Shown piece after piece: positions 55,634 to 64,000 of a stretch of 64,000 nucleotides of DNA (positions within the stretch are counted from its first letter, which is position 1; the number at the start of each line of letters is the position of its first letter). Position numbers and translations under genes: made by a program. The notes under the pieces are model-generated. The model searched no databases. It was given only the letters and a program-made list of their open reading frames with translations, and was not told the origin of the DNA. The stretch comes from UBA11574 sp963752565 (lineage in GTDB: Bacteria; Desulfobacterota; Desulfobacteria; Desulfobacterales; UBA11574), in NCBI GenBank assembly GCA_963752565.1, contig CAVVZC010000013.1, positions 211,509 to 275,508 of the forward strand, given 5' to 3'.

Positions 55634-56861
55634 GAATGACCTCCCTGTAAGCCTCAACGGTCATTTCAGCCGCCCTCTTCCATGTAAAACGATCTCGAAC
55701 CCTGTTAAAACCTAAACGCCCCATTTGTTTAGCATGTTCAGGATGATCCATCAGGGTCAGGATCGCCTTAACCAGCGCCTTGGGATTTGCAGGTGGAACC
55801 AGTATTCCTGCATTCCCCACCACTTCGGGTAAAGCCCCGCCCGTGGTGCTGATCACCGGAAGGCCACACGCCATGGCCTCTCCTGCCGGGAAACCGAATC
55901 CCTCGTATACGGACGGAACAATTGCGAGAAAAGCCTTTGCATAGTGTTGAACAAAGGCATCATTTTCGATGCGGCCCGTAAATGTAACACACTCTTTTAT
56001 TCCCAGTTTTGTTAAGCGTCTTTCGACTGCACCGTTTTTCCTCAGGGTGCCGATGACAACGAGTTTGATTTTACGAGTCGTGGAGATTTCAGCCACCGCC
56101 TCCAGTAGATAATGGAGCCCTTTTAAGGGCGTCTCGGCACTGCTGGTAACAATGATACGATTTTTTTCTCTTGTAATCTCGGGGATCGGATGGAAAAGGT
56201 CTGTATTGATCCCATTAGGGATGACGTTGAATCGTGTCCGGCGGGATGTCAAAATTTTTTCTGATGTCATTCATTGCAGATTTAGAAACCGTGATAATGC
56301 GGGAAAGGGTTCTGGCGACCTTTTTTGCATACTGATGAAAGAATACCACTCAATGTTTAATTTTTGCCCAAAACGAGTGAAGCCGTTCTTACGGCCAGGT
56401 CCCGGTCCACCGTGCAATGGGATGATGGATTTGGCGATGGTGGGAATAATCCGTTTAATGGACTTTATGTATGCGGTATGAAAGGCTTGATTGTCGTGAA
56501 CGATATCGTATTGTATGTTTCTCCTTTTTTAAAAAAGCGATACGCCCTGAACCCAAAAGCGAACGGTCCGGGAATCCCATGGTGGAAACCCCCAGCCACT
56601 GGATAAGGTTAATGGGATCAAAGTCTTTTGAAGAAGGCATCCTGAAAGGATCAGCAGGGTTATAAAGGTCGAGACCGGGAAGCTGAAACAGATTTATCTT
56701 TTATCGAGTTGAGGAGCGGCGGGTTCTGAAACCACCTCGACATGATCCCCAAGTCCTTGAGCGCTTTGCTCAAGTTATTCAGATAGACCCCTGTCCGCCA
56801 CAGTGGGGATGGCTTCGTAGCTTCAACAGACAAATGCTTAACGACGCGGTATTATCCAACG
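55614..56861 (-). pseudogene. GT4 glycosyltransferase, left copy, broken
   Basis: Mirror of the intact gene at 59807-61063. The C-terminal 218 residues (from DLFHPIPE) are intact and identical. Upstream, the left copy has several one- and two-base deletions and about one base in five changed in part of the region; many changes are synonymous or conservative (for example DPINLIQWLG for DPVNLIEWLG), so the copy diverged as a functional gene before it was frameshifted or misread. Confidence 0.75.
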
Positions 56862-57236
56862 GTCTCAAAAAATTCCTTTAAAATCGTCACGGTTCGTTAT
56901 GGTCATTTCATCAGAAAAACAATATAACAAAAGATAGGAGACAAGTTTCTGTTAATTGGTGTTCAACCATAAATTCTAATATTGGACACAAATTAAGTTT
57001 CAACTGAAGAAATTAGCAATTCTTCGCAAGGTCAAGAATATCTAAAAATTACGCGGAGCCGTGCAAGCGGCTTGTTTTTTGCACAAGTAATTCCGGAGAT
57101 TGACCCCAGAGGAATAGGCCCTGCATTTCACATGGCAGGACAGCATCTTTCGGAAAAGGCCATTTCTGGATGAAAACTAGGTAGGATTGTTTTTAAGCTG
57201 CCAATCACTTATGTCCAATGGTTTAGAGTTTGAATA

Positions 57237-57498
57237 TCAGCAAGTGTAAGGGTAGAAGTGATGATAACAGAAACCCGCAGGATCACTGTATTGCAATTCC
57301 GTATCCATCATACACTGCCCTATGGTGTTTTTGGAAATTTTCGTAGTCTGGCTGTTCTTCTTCTTTTTTGCATGCCATACATATGGCTTCATGATCATAG
57401 ACAGAAAGAATTCTGGGATCTTTAGGACCCATTTTCTCATCACATCTATGACACTGAATGCAACATGACAGTTTTTCTTGTTTGCAGTTGTCCTGCAT
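57237..57498 (-). pseudogene. Cysteine-rich small protein, left copy, frameshifted
   Basis: Mirror of 59179-59442. The first 50 residues match (IQCHRCDEKMGPKDPRILSVYDHEAICMACKKEEE), then a three-base and a two-base deletion shift the frame and the C-terminal part is lost. The ribosome binding site present in the right copy is missing here. Confidence 0.75.
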
Positions 57499-57652
57499 GG
57501 AATCATCTTATTAATAATATCAAAATATTGATTTTTTTATCGTCTTGTCAAGCATATAAAAAATCCCATAGGATATTTATAAGCCTTTTTAGATCTCAAT
57601 CAAAAAAGGCTTACAGCATTTTTAATACTGTAAACCCTTGATATTATTAAAA

Positions 57653-57725
57653 GGGTAGGCACGATTGGATTTGAACCAACGACCTCTACCGTGTCAAGGT
57701 AGCGCTCCCCCTGAGCTACGTGCCT
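57653..57725 (-). tRNA. tRNA-Val (GAC), left copy, damaged
   Basis: Mirror of 58939-59013. Acceptor, anticodon and T arms are intact with anticodon GAC, but two bases are missing from the D arm (GGGGAGCGC instead of GGGGAGAGCGC) and the CCA end reads CCC. It is probably not functional, or a sequencing error. Confidence 0.7.
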
Positions 57726-57901
57726 TTATTTTCGAAAATTTGTTAACACCTCTCTTTTGGCCTGTCAAGAAAAATGCTTCTGAATCCATCAAAATTCATC
57801 ATAAATCAAACATATAAAATATTGATTCCATTTTGTTTTGAATCAATTAGGGTAAGCGTTTCGTGATATCTGCAGCGAGCCGCTGCATAGGACTAACTGG
57901 C

Positions 57902-58084
57902 TCATGAGAACCCTTTCGTGGAACTGCTGCCGGAAGCTGCTCGATAAAGCACGTTGAACTGAGAAAGTTGCTTTACTCGTCCATGACCGCATTTAGGACA
58001 GCTTGTTTTTTCATCGTCACTGCCCATAACAAGTATCTCAAAACAATGGCAGCACTTTTCACATTGATATTCGTATATAGGCAT
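57902..58084 (-). pseudogene. FmdB-type zinc ribbon protein, left copy, altered end
   Basis: Mirror of 58567-58761. The zinc ribbon MPIYEYQCEKC...CPKCGH is intact, but after GRVK the reading differs (QLSQFNVLYRAAS...) owing to small indels. Residues and bases up to there are identical to the right copy. Confidence 0.7.
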
Positions 58085-58123
58085 TTAAAACCTCCCGAAG
58101 TTAATTGGACTTTTTTTATTCAT

Positions 58124-58307
58124 TATTTCAATACGAGTCAACCTTTCTCTCATCTTTACCGGTACCTCAACTGGATCTATTTTTATCGTAATCGTAGCAG
58201 ACCTGGATCCTACTCCCCAGCGGCATATACCCTGGTTTCATCTGAAAAATCGACTATACGATATTCAAAAGAAAAACTCTTGGTTCCGATACCCTTAACC
58301 CACATCT
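58124..58307 (-). pseudogene. Thioesterase tail, left mirror copy
   Basis: Mirror of the thioesterase fragment at 58344-58528, starting at the centre of the inverted repeat. It has an extra base and a TAG within the stretch at about 58205 and further single-base indels. No start codon; the gene is cut at the centre. Confidence 0.7.
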
Positions 58308-58343
58308 TTAGACCGATCCGGTTTAATGACCATGTCATTCTTC
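58308..58343. other. 36-base spacer at the centre of the inverted repeat
   Basis: Unique sequence between the inner arm ends (CACATCT at 58301-58307 and AGATGTG at 58344-58350). Read on the plus strand it continues the thioesterase reading frame of the right arm (PIRFNDHVIL), so it belongs to the right-hand copy. Confidence 0.85.
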
Positions 58344-58528
58344 AGATGTGGGTTAAGGGTATCGGAACCAAGAGTTTTTCTTTTGAATATCGTATAGTCG
58401 ATTTTTCAGATGAAACCAGGGTATATGCCGCTGGGGAGTCGATCCAGGTCTGCTACGATTACGATAAAAATAGATCCATTGAGGTACCGGTAAAGATGAG
58501 AGAAAGGTTGACTCGGTATTTGAAATAA
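58310..58528 (+). pseudogene. Acyl-CoA thioesterase (4HBT, YbgC-like), C-terminal fragment
   Basis: The translation PIRFNDHVILQMWVKGIG, then SFSFEYRIVD, YAAGESIQVCYDY and the tail PVKMRERLTRYLK fits the C-terminal half of hot-dog thioesterases of the YbgC type. The N-terminal half, with the catalytic Asp, should lie to the left but the sequence turns into the inverted copy at 58307. So the gene is truncated by the fold-back. Confidence 0.75.
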
Positions 58529-58566
58529 TGAATAAAAAAAGTCCAATTAACTTCGGGAGGTTTTAA

Positions 58567-58761
58567 ATGCCTATATACGAATATCAATGTGAAAAGTGCT
58601 GCCATTGTTTTGAGATACTTGTTATGGGCAGTGACGATGAAAAAACAAGCTGTCCTAAATGCGGTCATGGACGAGTAAAGCGACTTCTGAGTTCAACGTG
58701 CTTTATCGACAGCTCCGGCAGCAGTCGCTGCGGCAGCAGTTCACCGAAAGGGTTCTCATGA
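58567..58761 (+). CDS. FmdB-type zinc ribbon regulatory protein, right copy
   Basis: 64 residues. MPIYEYQCEKCCHCFE and SCPKCGHGRVKRLLSS give the two Cys pairs of the FmdB/CxxC zinc ribbon; the Ser/Gly-rich end (SGSSRCGSSSPKGFS) is typical. GGGAGG eight bases before the ATG. Follows the thioesterase tail, tRNA-Val comes next. FmdB proteins are often transcriptional regulators of unknown target. Confidence 0.9.
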   Translation: MPIYEYQCEKCCHCFEILVMGSDDEKTSCPKCGHGRVKRLLSSTCFIDSSGSSRCGSSSPKGFS

Positions 58762-58938
58762 GCCAGTTAGTCCTTATGCAGCAGTTCGCTGCAGATATCA
58801 CGAAACGCTTACCCTAATTGATTCAAAACAAAATGGAATCAATATTTTATATGTTTGATTTATGATGAATTTTGATGGATTCAGAAGCATTTTTCTTGAC
58901 AGGCCAAAAGAGAGGTGTTAACAAATTTTCGAAAATAA

Positions 58939-59013
58939 AGGCACGTAGCTCAGGGGGAGAGCGCTACCTTGACACGGTAGAGGTCGTTGGTTCAAATCCA
59001 ATCGTGCCTACCA
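58939..59013 (+). tRNA. tRNA-Val (anticodon GAC), right copy
   Basis: AGGCACG acceptor pairing with CGTGCCT, D arm GCTCAGGGGGAGAGC, anticodon stem ACCTT-GAC-ACGGT, T loop GGTTCAAATCC and encoded CCA. 75 bases including CCA. Intact; the mirror copy at 57653-57725 is damaged. Confidence 0.95.
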
Positions 59014-59178
59014 TTTTAATAATATCAAGGGTTTACAGTATTAAAAATGCTGTAAACCTTTTTTGATTGAGATCTAAAAAGGCTTATAAATATCCTATGG
59101 GATTTTTTATATGCTTGACAAGACGATAAAAAAATCAATATTTTGATATTATTAAATGGATACAAGGAGGAACTGATC

Positions 59179-59442
59179 ATGCAGGACGACTGGACCGAAA
59201 AACTGTCATGTGCCATTCAGTGTCATAGATGTGATGAGAAAATGGGTCCTAAAGATCCCAGAATTCTTTCTGTCTATGATCATGAAGCCATATGTATGGC
59301 ATGCAAAAAAGAAGAAGAACAACGGCCGGACTACGAGAAAATTTCCAAAAACACCATAGGGCAGTGTATGATCGATACGGAATTGCAATACAGTGATCCT
59401 GCGGGTTTCTGTTATCATCACTTCTACCCTTACACTTGCTGA
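59179..59442 (+). CDS. Cysteine-rich small protein, right copy
   Basis: 87 residues from the ATG at 59179 with AAGGAGG at 59164-59170. Two CxxC pairs (IQCHRCDEK and AICMACKKEE) and a Cys/His-rich end (GFCYHHFYPYTC) suggest metal binding. Function unknown; it lies between tRNA-Val and the glycosyltransferase. Confidence 0.75.
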   Translation: MQDDWTEKLSCAIQCHRCDEKMGPKDPRILSVYDHEAICMACKKEEEQRPDYEKISKNTIGQCMIDTELQYSDPAGFCYHHFYPYTC

Positions 59443-59806
59443 TATTCAAACTCTAAACCATTGGACATAAGTGATTGGCAGCTTAAAAACAATCCTACCT
59501 AGTTTCCATCCAGAAATGGCCTTTTTCCGAAATCTCTGTGCCTGCCATGTGAAATGCAGGGCCTATTTCTCTGGGGTCAATCTCCGGAATTACTTGTGCG
59601 ACGAACCACTTGCACGGCTCCGCGTAATTTTTAGATATTCTTGACCTTACGAAGAATTGCTAATTTCTTCGTTGGAAACTTAATTTGTGTCCAATATTAA
59701 ATTTATGGTTGAACACCAATTAACAGAAACTTGTCTCCTATCTTTTGTTATATTGTTTTTCTGATGAAATAGCAGTAACAAACCGTGACGATTTTAAAGG
59801 AATTTT

Positions 59807-61063
59807 TTGAGACCGTTGGATAATACCGCGTCGTTAAGCATTTGTCTGTTAAGCTACAGGAGCCATCCATACTGTGGCGGACAGGGGGTTTATGTGAATC
59901 ACTTGAGCAAAGCCCTCAAGGCTTTGGGCCATCGGGTCGAGGTGGTTTCAGGACCCCCCGCTCCTCAGCTCGCTGAAAAGATAAATCTTTTTCAGCTTCC
60001 CGGGTTAGATCTTTATAACCCTGCTGATCCTTTCAGGATGCCTTCTTTAAAAGAGCTTTCAGATCCCGTTAACCTTATCGAGTGGCTGGGGGTTTCCACC
60101 ATGGGATTCCCGGAGCCGTTCACATTCGGGATCAGGGCGTATCGCTTTTTAAAAAAAAGAACGTACAAATACGATATCGTTCACGACAATCAAAGCATTT
60201 CATACGGTATTCGGTCCATTAACAGGGTTGTTCCAACCATTGCCACAATTCATCATCCGATTACGGTGGACCGGGACCTGGCCGTAAAAGCGGCTTCGTC
60301 GTTTTGGGCAAAGATTAAACAGTTGAGGTGGTATTCTTTCATCGGTATGCAAAAAAGGGTGGCCAGAACGTTATCTCGCATCATCACGGTTTCTGAAAGT
60401 TCCATGCATGACATCGGCAAAGATTTTAACATACCGCAACATCGGTTTAAAGTCATCCCTAATGGGATCGATACGGATCTGTTTCATCCAATCCCCGAGA
60501 TTACAAGAGAAAAAAATCGTATCATTGTTACCAGCAGTGCCGAGACGCCCTTAAAAGGGCTCCATTATCTACTGGAGGCGGTGGCTGAAATCTCCACGAC
60601 TCGTAAAATCAAACTCGTTGTCATCGGCACCCTGAGGAAAAACGGTGCAGTCGAAAGACGCTTAACAAAACTGGGAATAAAAGAGTGTGTTACATTTACG
60701 GGCCGCATCGAAAATGATGCCTTTGTTCAACACTATGCAAAGGCTTTTCTCGCAATTGTTCCGTCCGTATACGAGGGATTCGGTTTCCCGGCAGGAGAGG
60801 CCATGGCGTGTGGCCTTCCGGTGATCAGCACCACGGGCGGGGCTTTACCCGAAGTGGTGGGGAATGCAGGAATACTGGTTCCACCTGCAAATCCCAAGGC
60901 GCTGGTTAAGGCGATCCTGACCCTGATGGATCATCCTGAACATGCTAAACAAATGGGGCGTTTAGGTTTTAACAGGGTTCGAGATCGTTTTACATGGAAG
61001 AGGGCGGCTGAAATGACCGTTGAGGCTTACAGGGAGGTCATTCGTGATTACCATCGACCTTAA
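59807..61063 (+). CDS. GT4-family glycosyltransferase, right copy (intact)
   Basis: 418 residues. Start is a TTG at 59807 with AAAGG seven bases upstream. N-terminal GT-B domain with GGQGVYVNHLSKALKALGH; C-terminal UDP/GDP-sugar site EGFGFPAGEAMACGLPVI and GNAGILVPPANPKAL. It probably adds a sugar to a surface polysaccharide or glycolipid. The downstream methyltransferase overlaps by 20 bases, so both are an operon. Confidence 0.9.
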   Translation: MRPLDNTASLSICLLSYRSHPYCGGQGVYVNHLSKALKALGHRVEVVSGPPAPQLAEKINLFQLPGLDLYNPADPFRMPSLKELSDPVNLIEWLGVSTMGFPEPFTFGIRAYRFLKKRTYKYDIVHDNQSISYGIRSINRVVPTIATIHHPITVDRDLAVKAASSFWAKIKQLRWYSFIGMQKRVARTLSRIITVSESSMHDIGKDFNIPQHRFKVIPNGIDTDLFHPIPEITREKNRIIVTSSAETPLKGLHYLLEAVAEISTTRKIKLVVIGTLRKNGAVERRLTKLGIKECVTFTGRIENDAFVQHYAKAFLAIVPSVYEGFGFPAGEAMACGLPVISTTGGALPEVVGNAGILVPPANPKALVKAILTLMDHPEHAKQMGRLGFNRVRDRFTWKRAAEMTVEAYREVIRDYHRP

Positions 61064-61769
61064 CCGGCTTTGCAAGTCTGACTCGAAATGTTTGGCCGGT
61101 TGCCGGATACTGGATATCGGGTCCGGAACAGGTCGACATACCTGTGCTGCATTTAGATTCCCGAAGGTTGTTGCCATGGGAATAGACATTAACTTTGATG
61201 ATGTTGTTGAAACTAAAAAAAGGCTGAATACCCATAAAGAACTTGGAGACCATGGGGGAGGAGAGTGTGGAGTTTCTGTTGCCGATATATGTGCGCTTCC
61301 TTTTAAGGACGACTTTTTTGATCTTGTTATCTGCTCGGAGGTACTGGAACACATTCAAGACCACAAAACCGCAGTCTCTGAAGCTGTCAGGGTTTTAAAG
61401 CCGGGTAAGACCCTTGCAGTCAGTGTTCCACGATATCTACCGGAGCGAATCTGTTGGGCACTTTCCGACGATTATCATACTGCCCGTAACGGGCATGTTC
61501 GCATATATACAAAGAAAGCGCTGGTTGATCTTTTGGAAAGTTCAGGCCTGACTCGATGGGGATTTCATTTCGCCCACAGCCTTCATGTGCCTTACTGGTG
61601 GCTGAAATGCCTTGTCGGACCAGAACGTGAAGATTGCAGGCCGGTCAATGCGTATCACCGTCTTCTGGTCTGGGATATGATGAAGAAACCATGGATCACG
61701 CGTTTTTTAGACAAAATGCTCAATCCCATTTTGGGGAAAAGTATGGTGGTATACATGAAAAAAGAATAA
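61044..61769 (+). CDS. Class I SAM-dependent methyltransferase, right copy (intact)
   Basis: 241 residues. Start is the GTG at 61044, with AGGGAGG at 61031-61037; it overlaps the glycosyltransferase. SAM motif LDIGSGTGRHTCAAFRFP, ICALPFKDDFFDLVICSEVLEHI and KPGKTLAVSVPRYLPERICW are typical Methyltransf_11 motifs. Likely modifies a sugar made by its neighbour. Confidence 0.87.
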   Translation: MITIDLNRLCKSDSKCLAGCRILDIGSGTGRHTCAAFRFPKVVAMGIDINFDDVVETKKRLNTHKELGDHGGGECGVSVADICALPFKDDFFDLVICSEVLEHIQDHKTAVSEAVRVLKPGKTLAVSVPRYLPERICWALSDDYHTARNGHVRIYTKKALVDLLESSGLTRWGFHFAHSLHVPYWWLKCLVGPEREDCRPVNAYHRLLVWDMMKKPWITRFLDKMLNPILGKSMVVYMKKE

Positions 61770-61848
61770 AAGTAATATCTTAAAAAATTTCCCGTCCGGA
61801 TTCGTTTTATTAGAGTTCCAAAAATTAAGGGTGCGAAACATGAAGTGA

Positions 61849-62496
61849 TTATCTCTGGAGATTTTGAGGGATATCCCGGCAGCTGTATCGTTGGAGCACC
61901 CCTAATGTTTTGATCATGGGAAGTTCTTTGAAAAGACCCGATGCAACGGCCATTTTGTAAATGTGATAGGGTGCCTGGCCGCCCTTTTCAGGGTCTTTGA
62001 AAATGTCGTGGATCAGCAAATACCCGTTTGGCATGATGTGGCCGGCCCATACGTTATAATCCGTGTAAGCCGCTTCATAAGAATGGCCGCCGTCAATAAA
62101 AACCAGACTAAGGGGCGTTGTCCATTGTCGTGCTGCCACTTTAGAATTGCACACCATGGGAACTACCGTATCCACAAGACCGGCGGCTTCAATTGTCTTT
62201 CTAAACGCTTTAAATGTATCCACACGGGAGGTTTCATGATCGAAAAGCTCGGGGTCGAAATATTCTTCCCCAGGCTGCTGCTCCTCAGAACCTTGGTGAT
62301 GATCGATGGAGAAAAGGATGCCGCTGTTTTTTTTGCAGGCGAAGCCGATGTAGACGGTTGATTTTCCGCAGTAACTACCGATTTCCAGACAGGGTCCGTA
62401 ACGGCTGGCTTCCAGTGCGATATCATATAAGACCTTCCCTTCATGGATGTCCAGAAATCCTTTAATGTTATGTATCAGTTTTTCATCCAGCTTCAT
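61849..62496 (-). CDS. Class I SAM-dependent methyltransferase (Methyltransf_24 type), right copy
   Basis: 215 residues, identical in sequence to 54182-54829 including all base differences visible to me. Convergent with the preceding methyltransferase; its start is next to the right outer edge of the inverted repeat. Confidence 0.85.
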   Translation of the reverse strand: MKLDEKLIHNIKGFLDIHEGKVLYDIALEASRYGPCLEIGSYCGKSTVYIGFACKKNSGILFSIDHHQGSEEQQPGEEYFDPELFDHETSRVDTFKAFRKTIEAAGLVDTVVPMVCNSKVAARQWTTPLSLVFIDGGHSYEAAYTDYNVWAGHIMPNGYLLIHDIFKDPEKGGQAPYHIYKMAVASGLFKELPMIKTLGVLQRYSCRDIPQNLQR

Positions 62497-62675
62497 ATTC
62501 AGATCAATTAAACATCGTTCGGATAAACTGGAACTAAAAAATATTTTGCCACAAAAAACACAACATTCACAATTAGGGCACTGATAGTGTAAAAAACGCG
62601 TTACCTACAGATTGCAAAACAGAGAGCATCTGAACTACCTTTTGGGTTCGCCAAAACCTGAAAGGAGGTGCCCAG

Positions 62676-63402
62676 ATGCTCCCAGGAGAACAATCACTCC
62701 CGAGATCGATATTGACAGCCCATCCTATGGTTGTCAATCAGCTCTTTGATTATTTGAAGCAAGACTGTGACAGACTGCTATTTGATCGTTTTTATACGTG
62801 TTTAAAGCAACTTCAGGTTCATTGGTTTTACCAGAAACGTCACTTGCTTTTATGCCCTAACTGTCGCGGGCGTCAACTGATCCGAAAGGGTTGGCGAAAC
62901 CGGATCCTCAATACTACGCGCGGCCGTATAAAGGTGGTAGTCCAACAGGTTCGTTGCAAGTGTTGCGGCCGGACCTTTCGCCCATTCAATGAACGTATCG
63001 GGCTGGCAAGAACGCAACGTTTTTCTGATGAACTTATCGATAAAGCCCTGCGCCTGGCCGTGCAAATGCCGTATGCGCGTTCAGCGAGTGTGATAAAACT
63101 TTTGACCGAAGGTACAATTTCAGCCGAGGGACTTCGACAACAAGTGGCCCATAAAGCGGCTCTGTTACGCTGGCGTTATCCGACGGCCAAGGACACGGTT
63201 CTGGTCGACAGCACCAAAGTCAAATCAGGCACCAAGCAACGTGGCCGTAGTGTGTATATGGCCATTAAAGCCGAGCTTGGGGCTCAAGTTGCCGGTCGTC
63301 CCAGCATAGCCAAGCGCGTGCTTCATCTCCATGTGGGCGACTCACAGCCTCTGAAAACCTGGCTTTCACGAGCATCGGCAAAACGACTGGTGCACGACGG
63401 CT
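62676..63402 (+). pseudogene. IS transposase, 3'-truncated (ISKra4/ISLre2-like)
   Basis: About 242 residues: a zinc ribbon (LLCPNCRGRQLIRKG), a helical VRCKCCGRTFRPFNERIG region, and the start of the catalytic domain with LVDSTKVKSGTKQRGRSVYMAIKAE as the first Asp region. At about 63402 it joins DNA that is nuoJ on the opposite strand; the rest of the transposase is missing. A AAAGGAGGTG site precedes the ATG. Family assignment is tentative. Confidence 0.7.
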
Positions 63403-63860
63403 GGCAACTTCAAACAGAAGGAGGCTGTCAACCAGAAATGCGTGACCGATCGCTTCGGTTGTAGGTGCGTAGGGTTTCGGACCGGTTGTCGTCCAGTCAA
63501 AGCTAAAAACGACGCCCAGCAGAACCATGAGGAAGTATAGAGTAGAACGCCACCTAAAAGTAAGTTTGTCGCTGGATTTGATTTTCGAACTTCACTAATT
63601 TTATTGGTGAGCATGACGGCAAACAGAATTAGTACAAGAATACCGCCGACATAGACCATGAGTTGAACCACCGCGAGAAAATGGGCCGACAAATAGGCAA
63701 ATAGTCCGACCATTCCCACGAACGTCGCAAGTAGCGAAAAGGCGGCATAGACAATATTGCGAGAAAACGCGACGCCGGCCGCTCCCGCGATCGTAAATAC
63801 GGCAATCGGTATAAATAGAAGAGACGCCGCAGAATCACTCGATGCTAGCGTTTCAAACAT
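63401..63860 (-). pseudogene. nuoJ: NADH-quinone oxidoreductase subunit J, frameshifted and truncated
   Basis: From the ATG at 63860 (AAGGGAA upstream) the translation MFETLASSDSAASLLFIPIAVF, then NIVYAAFSLLATFVGMVGLF and VVQLMVYVGGILVLILFAVML is typical NuoJ. After about 63580 a one-base shift is needed to continue with FLMVLLGVVFSFDW and TTEAIGHAFLVDSLLLFEVAS. The gene then ends at the transposase junction. So it is broken in two ways. Confidence 0.75.
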
Positions 63861-64000
63861 TGAAACAAATTCCCTTCGCACAAACGCCTAATACGTTACA
63901 GTCATTAATGCTCGGCTGCTTACACCATTGTCGGTAACTTCGTGTCAAGCAATCGATAACTCAATGTTTACAATATGATGAGATCGTCGAGCAATACGTG

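Larger units (their letters stand above)
54096..58307 (+). repeat. Left arm of a giant inverted repeat
   Basis: About 4.21 kb, mirrored by the right arm at 58344-62583 (minus strand). The outer 2.1 kb are almost identical (the 215-residue methyltransferase is identical in both arms); the stretch from about 56270 to 58120 has many substitutions and small indels; the last 190 bases are again almost identical apart from single-base indels. The left arm is about 28 bases shorter net. Genes here are largely frameshifted. Confidence 0.9.
58344..62583 (-). repeat. Right arm of the giant inverted repeat
   Basis: About 4.24 kb, the inverted copy of 54096-58307. All genes in this arm are intact except for the thioesterase, which is cut at the centre. 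Outer edge lies at about 62583, followed by a transposase gene. Confidence 0.9.

Noticed and set aside
57968..58528. 186-residue ORF running through the centre of the inverted repeat
   Set aside because: Its first half is antisense to the left zinc-ribbon gene and mirror thioesterase; only the part after about 58310 is the genuine thioesterase tail.
58872..59066. 64-residue ORF over the right tRNA-Val
   Set aside because: It overlaps the tRNA and has no protein-like pattern.
63402..63464. Last 21 codons of the transposase frame
   Set aside because: This part is antisense nuoJ DNA after the junction, not transposase.
1..64000. CRISPR arrays or a defence island
   Set aside because: No regularly spaced direct repeats and no cas, restriction or toxin-antitoxin genes were seen; the repeats present are short inverted-end elements.

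Overview
The window looks like a chromosomal segment of a Gram-negative, probably anaerobic deltaproteobacterium (Desulfobacterota, Desulfobacterales-like). Supporting signs are the gene order ispE / tRNA-Gln / prs / rplY / pth with carD and a membrane pyrophosphatase, an LptD and Slp outer-membrane machinery, type IV pilus minor pilins with PilY1, a 2[4Fe-4S] ferredoxin, a corrinoid protein with a UroD-type methyltransferase, and intergenic DNA full of short mobile-element-like repeats. No genome name can be assigned from the sequence alone.

Layout. 0.4-9 kb: minus-strand housekeeping block (SDR, rluD, carD; then DUF1844, ispE, tRNA-Gln, prs, rplY, pth, hppA). 9.4-16.7 kb: sfsA, then a minus-strand group with a 1265-residue GlmS-like SIS protein and the kdnB/kdnA pair that would make 8-amino-Kdo for LPS. 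17-26 kb: penicillin-binding protein, metG, ricT, holB, an HU gene, a NusG paralogue and lptD. 26-31.6 kb, plus strand: surE, a YhaM-like HD nuclease, tmk and a cysteine synthase / cysteinyl-tRNA-synthetase-like fusion. 32-36.3 kb: an unknown protein, a GC-richer corrinoid methyltransferase pair and a secreted protein. 36.6-41 kb: pilY1, pilX, pilV, pilW. 41.5-49.4 kb: small and accessory genes (DinB-like, acyltransferase, DUF2867, TauE/SafE, Slp, PilZ-like, ferredoxin, M48 protease). 49.5-54.1 kb: plsC, RNase J, ftsK.

54.1-62.6 kb is the most unusual part: a giant inverted repeat with two arms of about 4.2 kb around a 36-base spacer. Each arm carries two methyltransferases, a glycosyltransferase, a cysteine-rich small protein, tRNA-Val(GAC), an FmdB-type zinc ribbon and the tail of a thioesterase. 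The right arm is intact; the left arm is frameshifted in most of these genes and its tRNA is damaged. The left arm starts at the ftsK stop codon, the centre cuts a thioesterase gene, and the right arm is flanked by a transposase that is itself cut and joined to a broken nuoJ. This may be a true fold-back duplication or a chimeric assembly; the sequence alone does not decide it.

Throughout the window at least five families of short elements with inverted ends (about 90-330 bp) sit between genes, often directly at stop codons; in two cases they supply the last codons of a gene. The other observations worth following are the CysK-CysS fusion without a KMSKS loop, the oversized GlmS-like enzyme with a non-terminal candidate nucleophile cysteine, and an in-frame TAG in a DinB-like gene.
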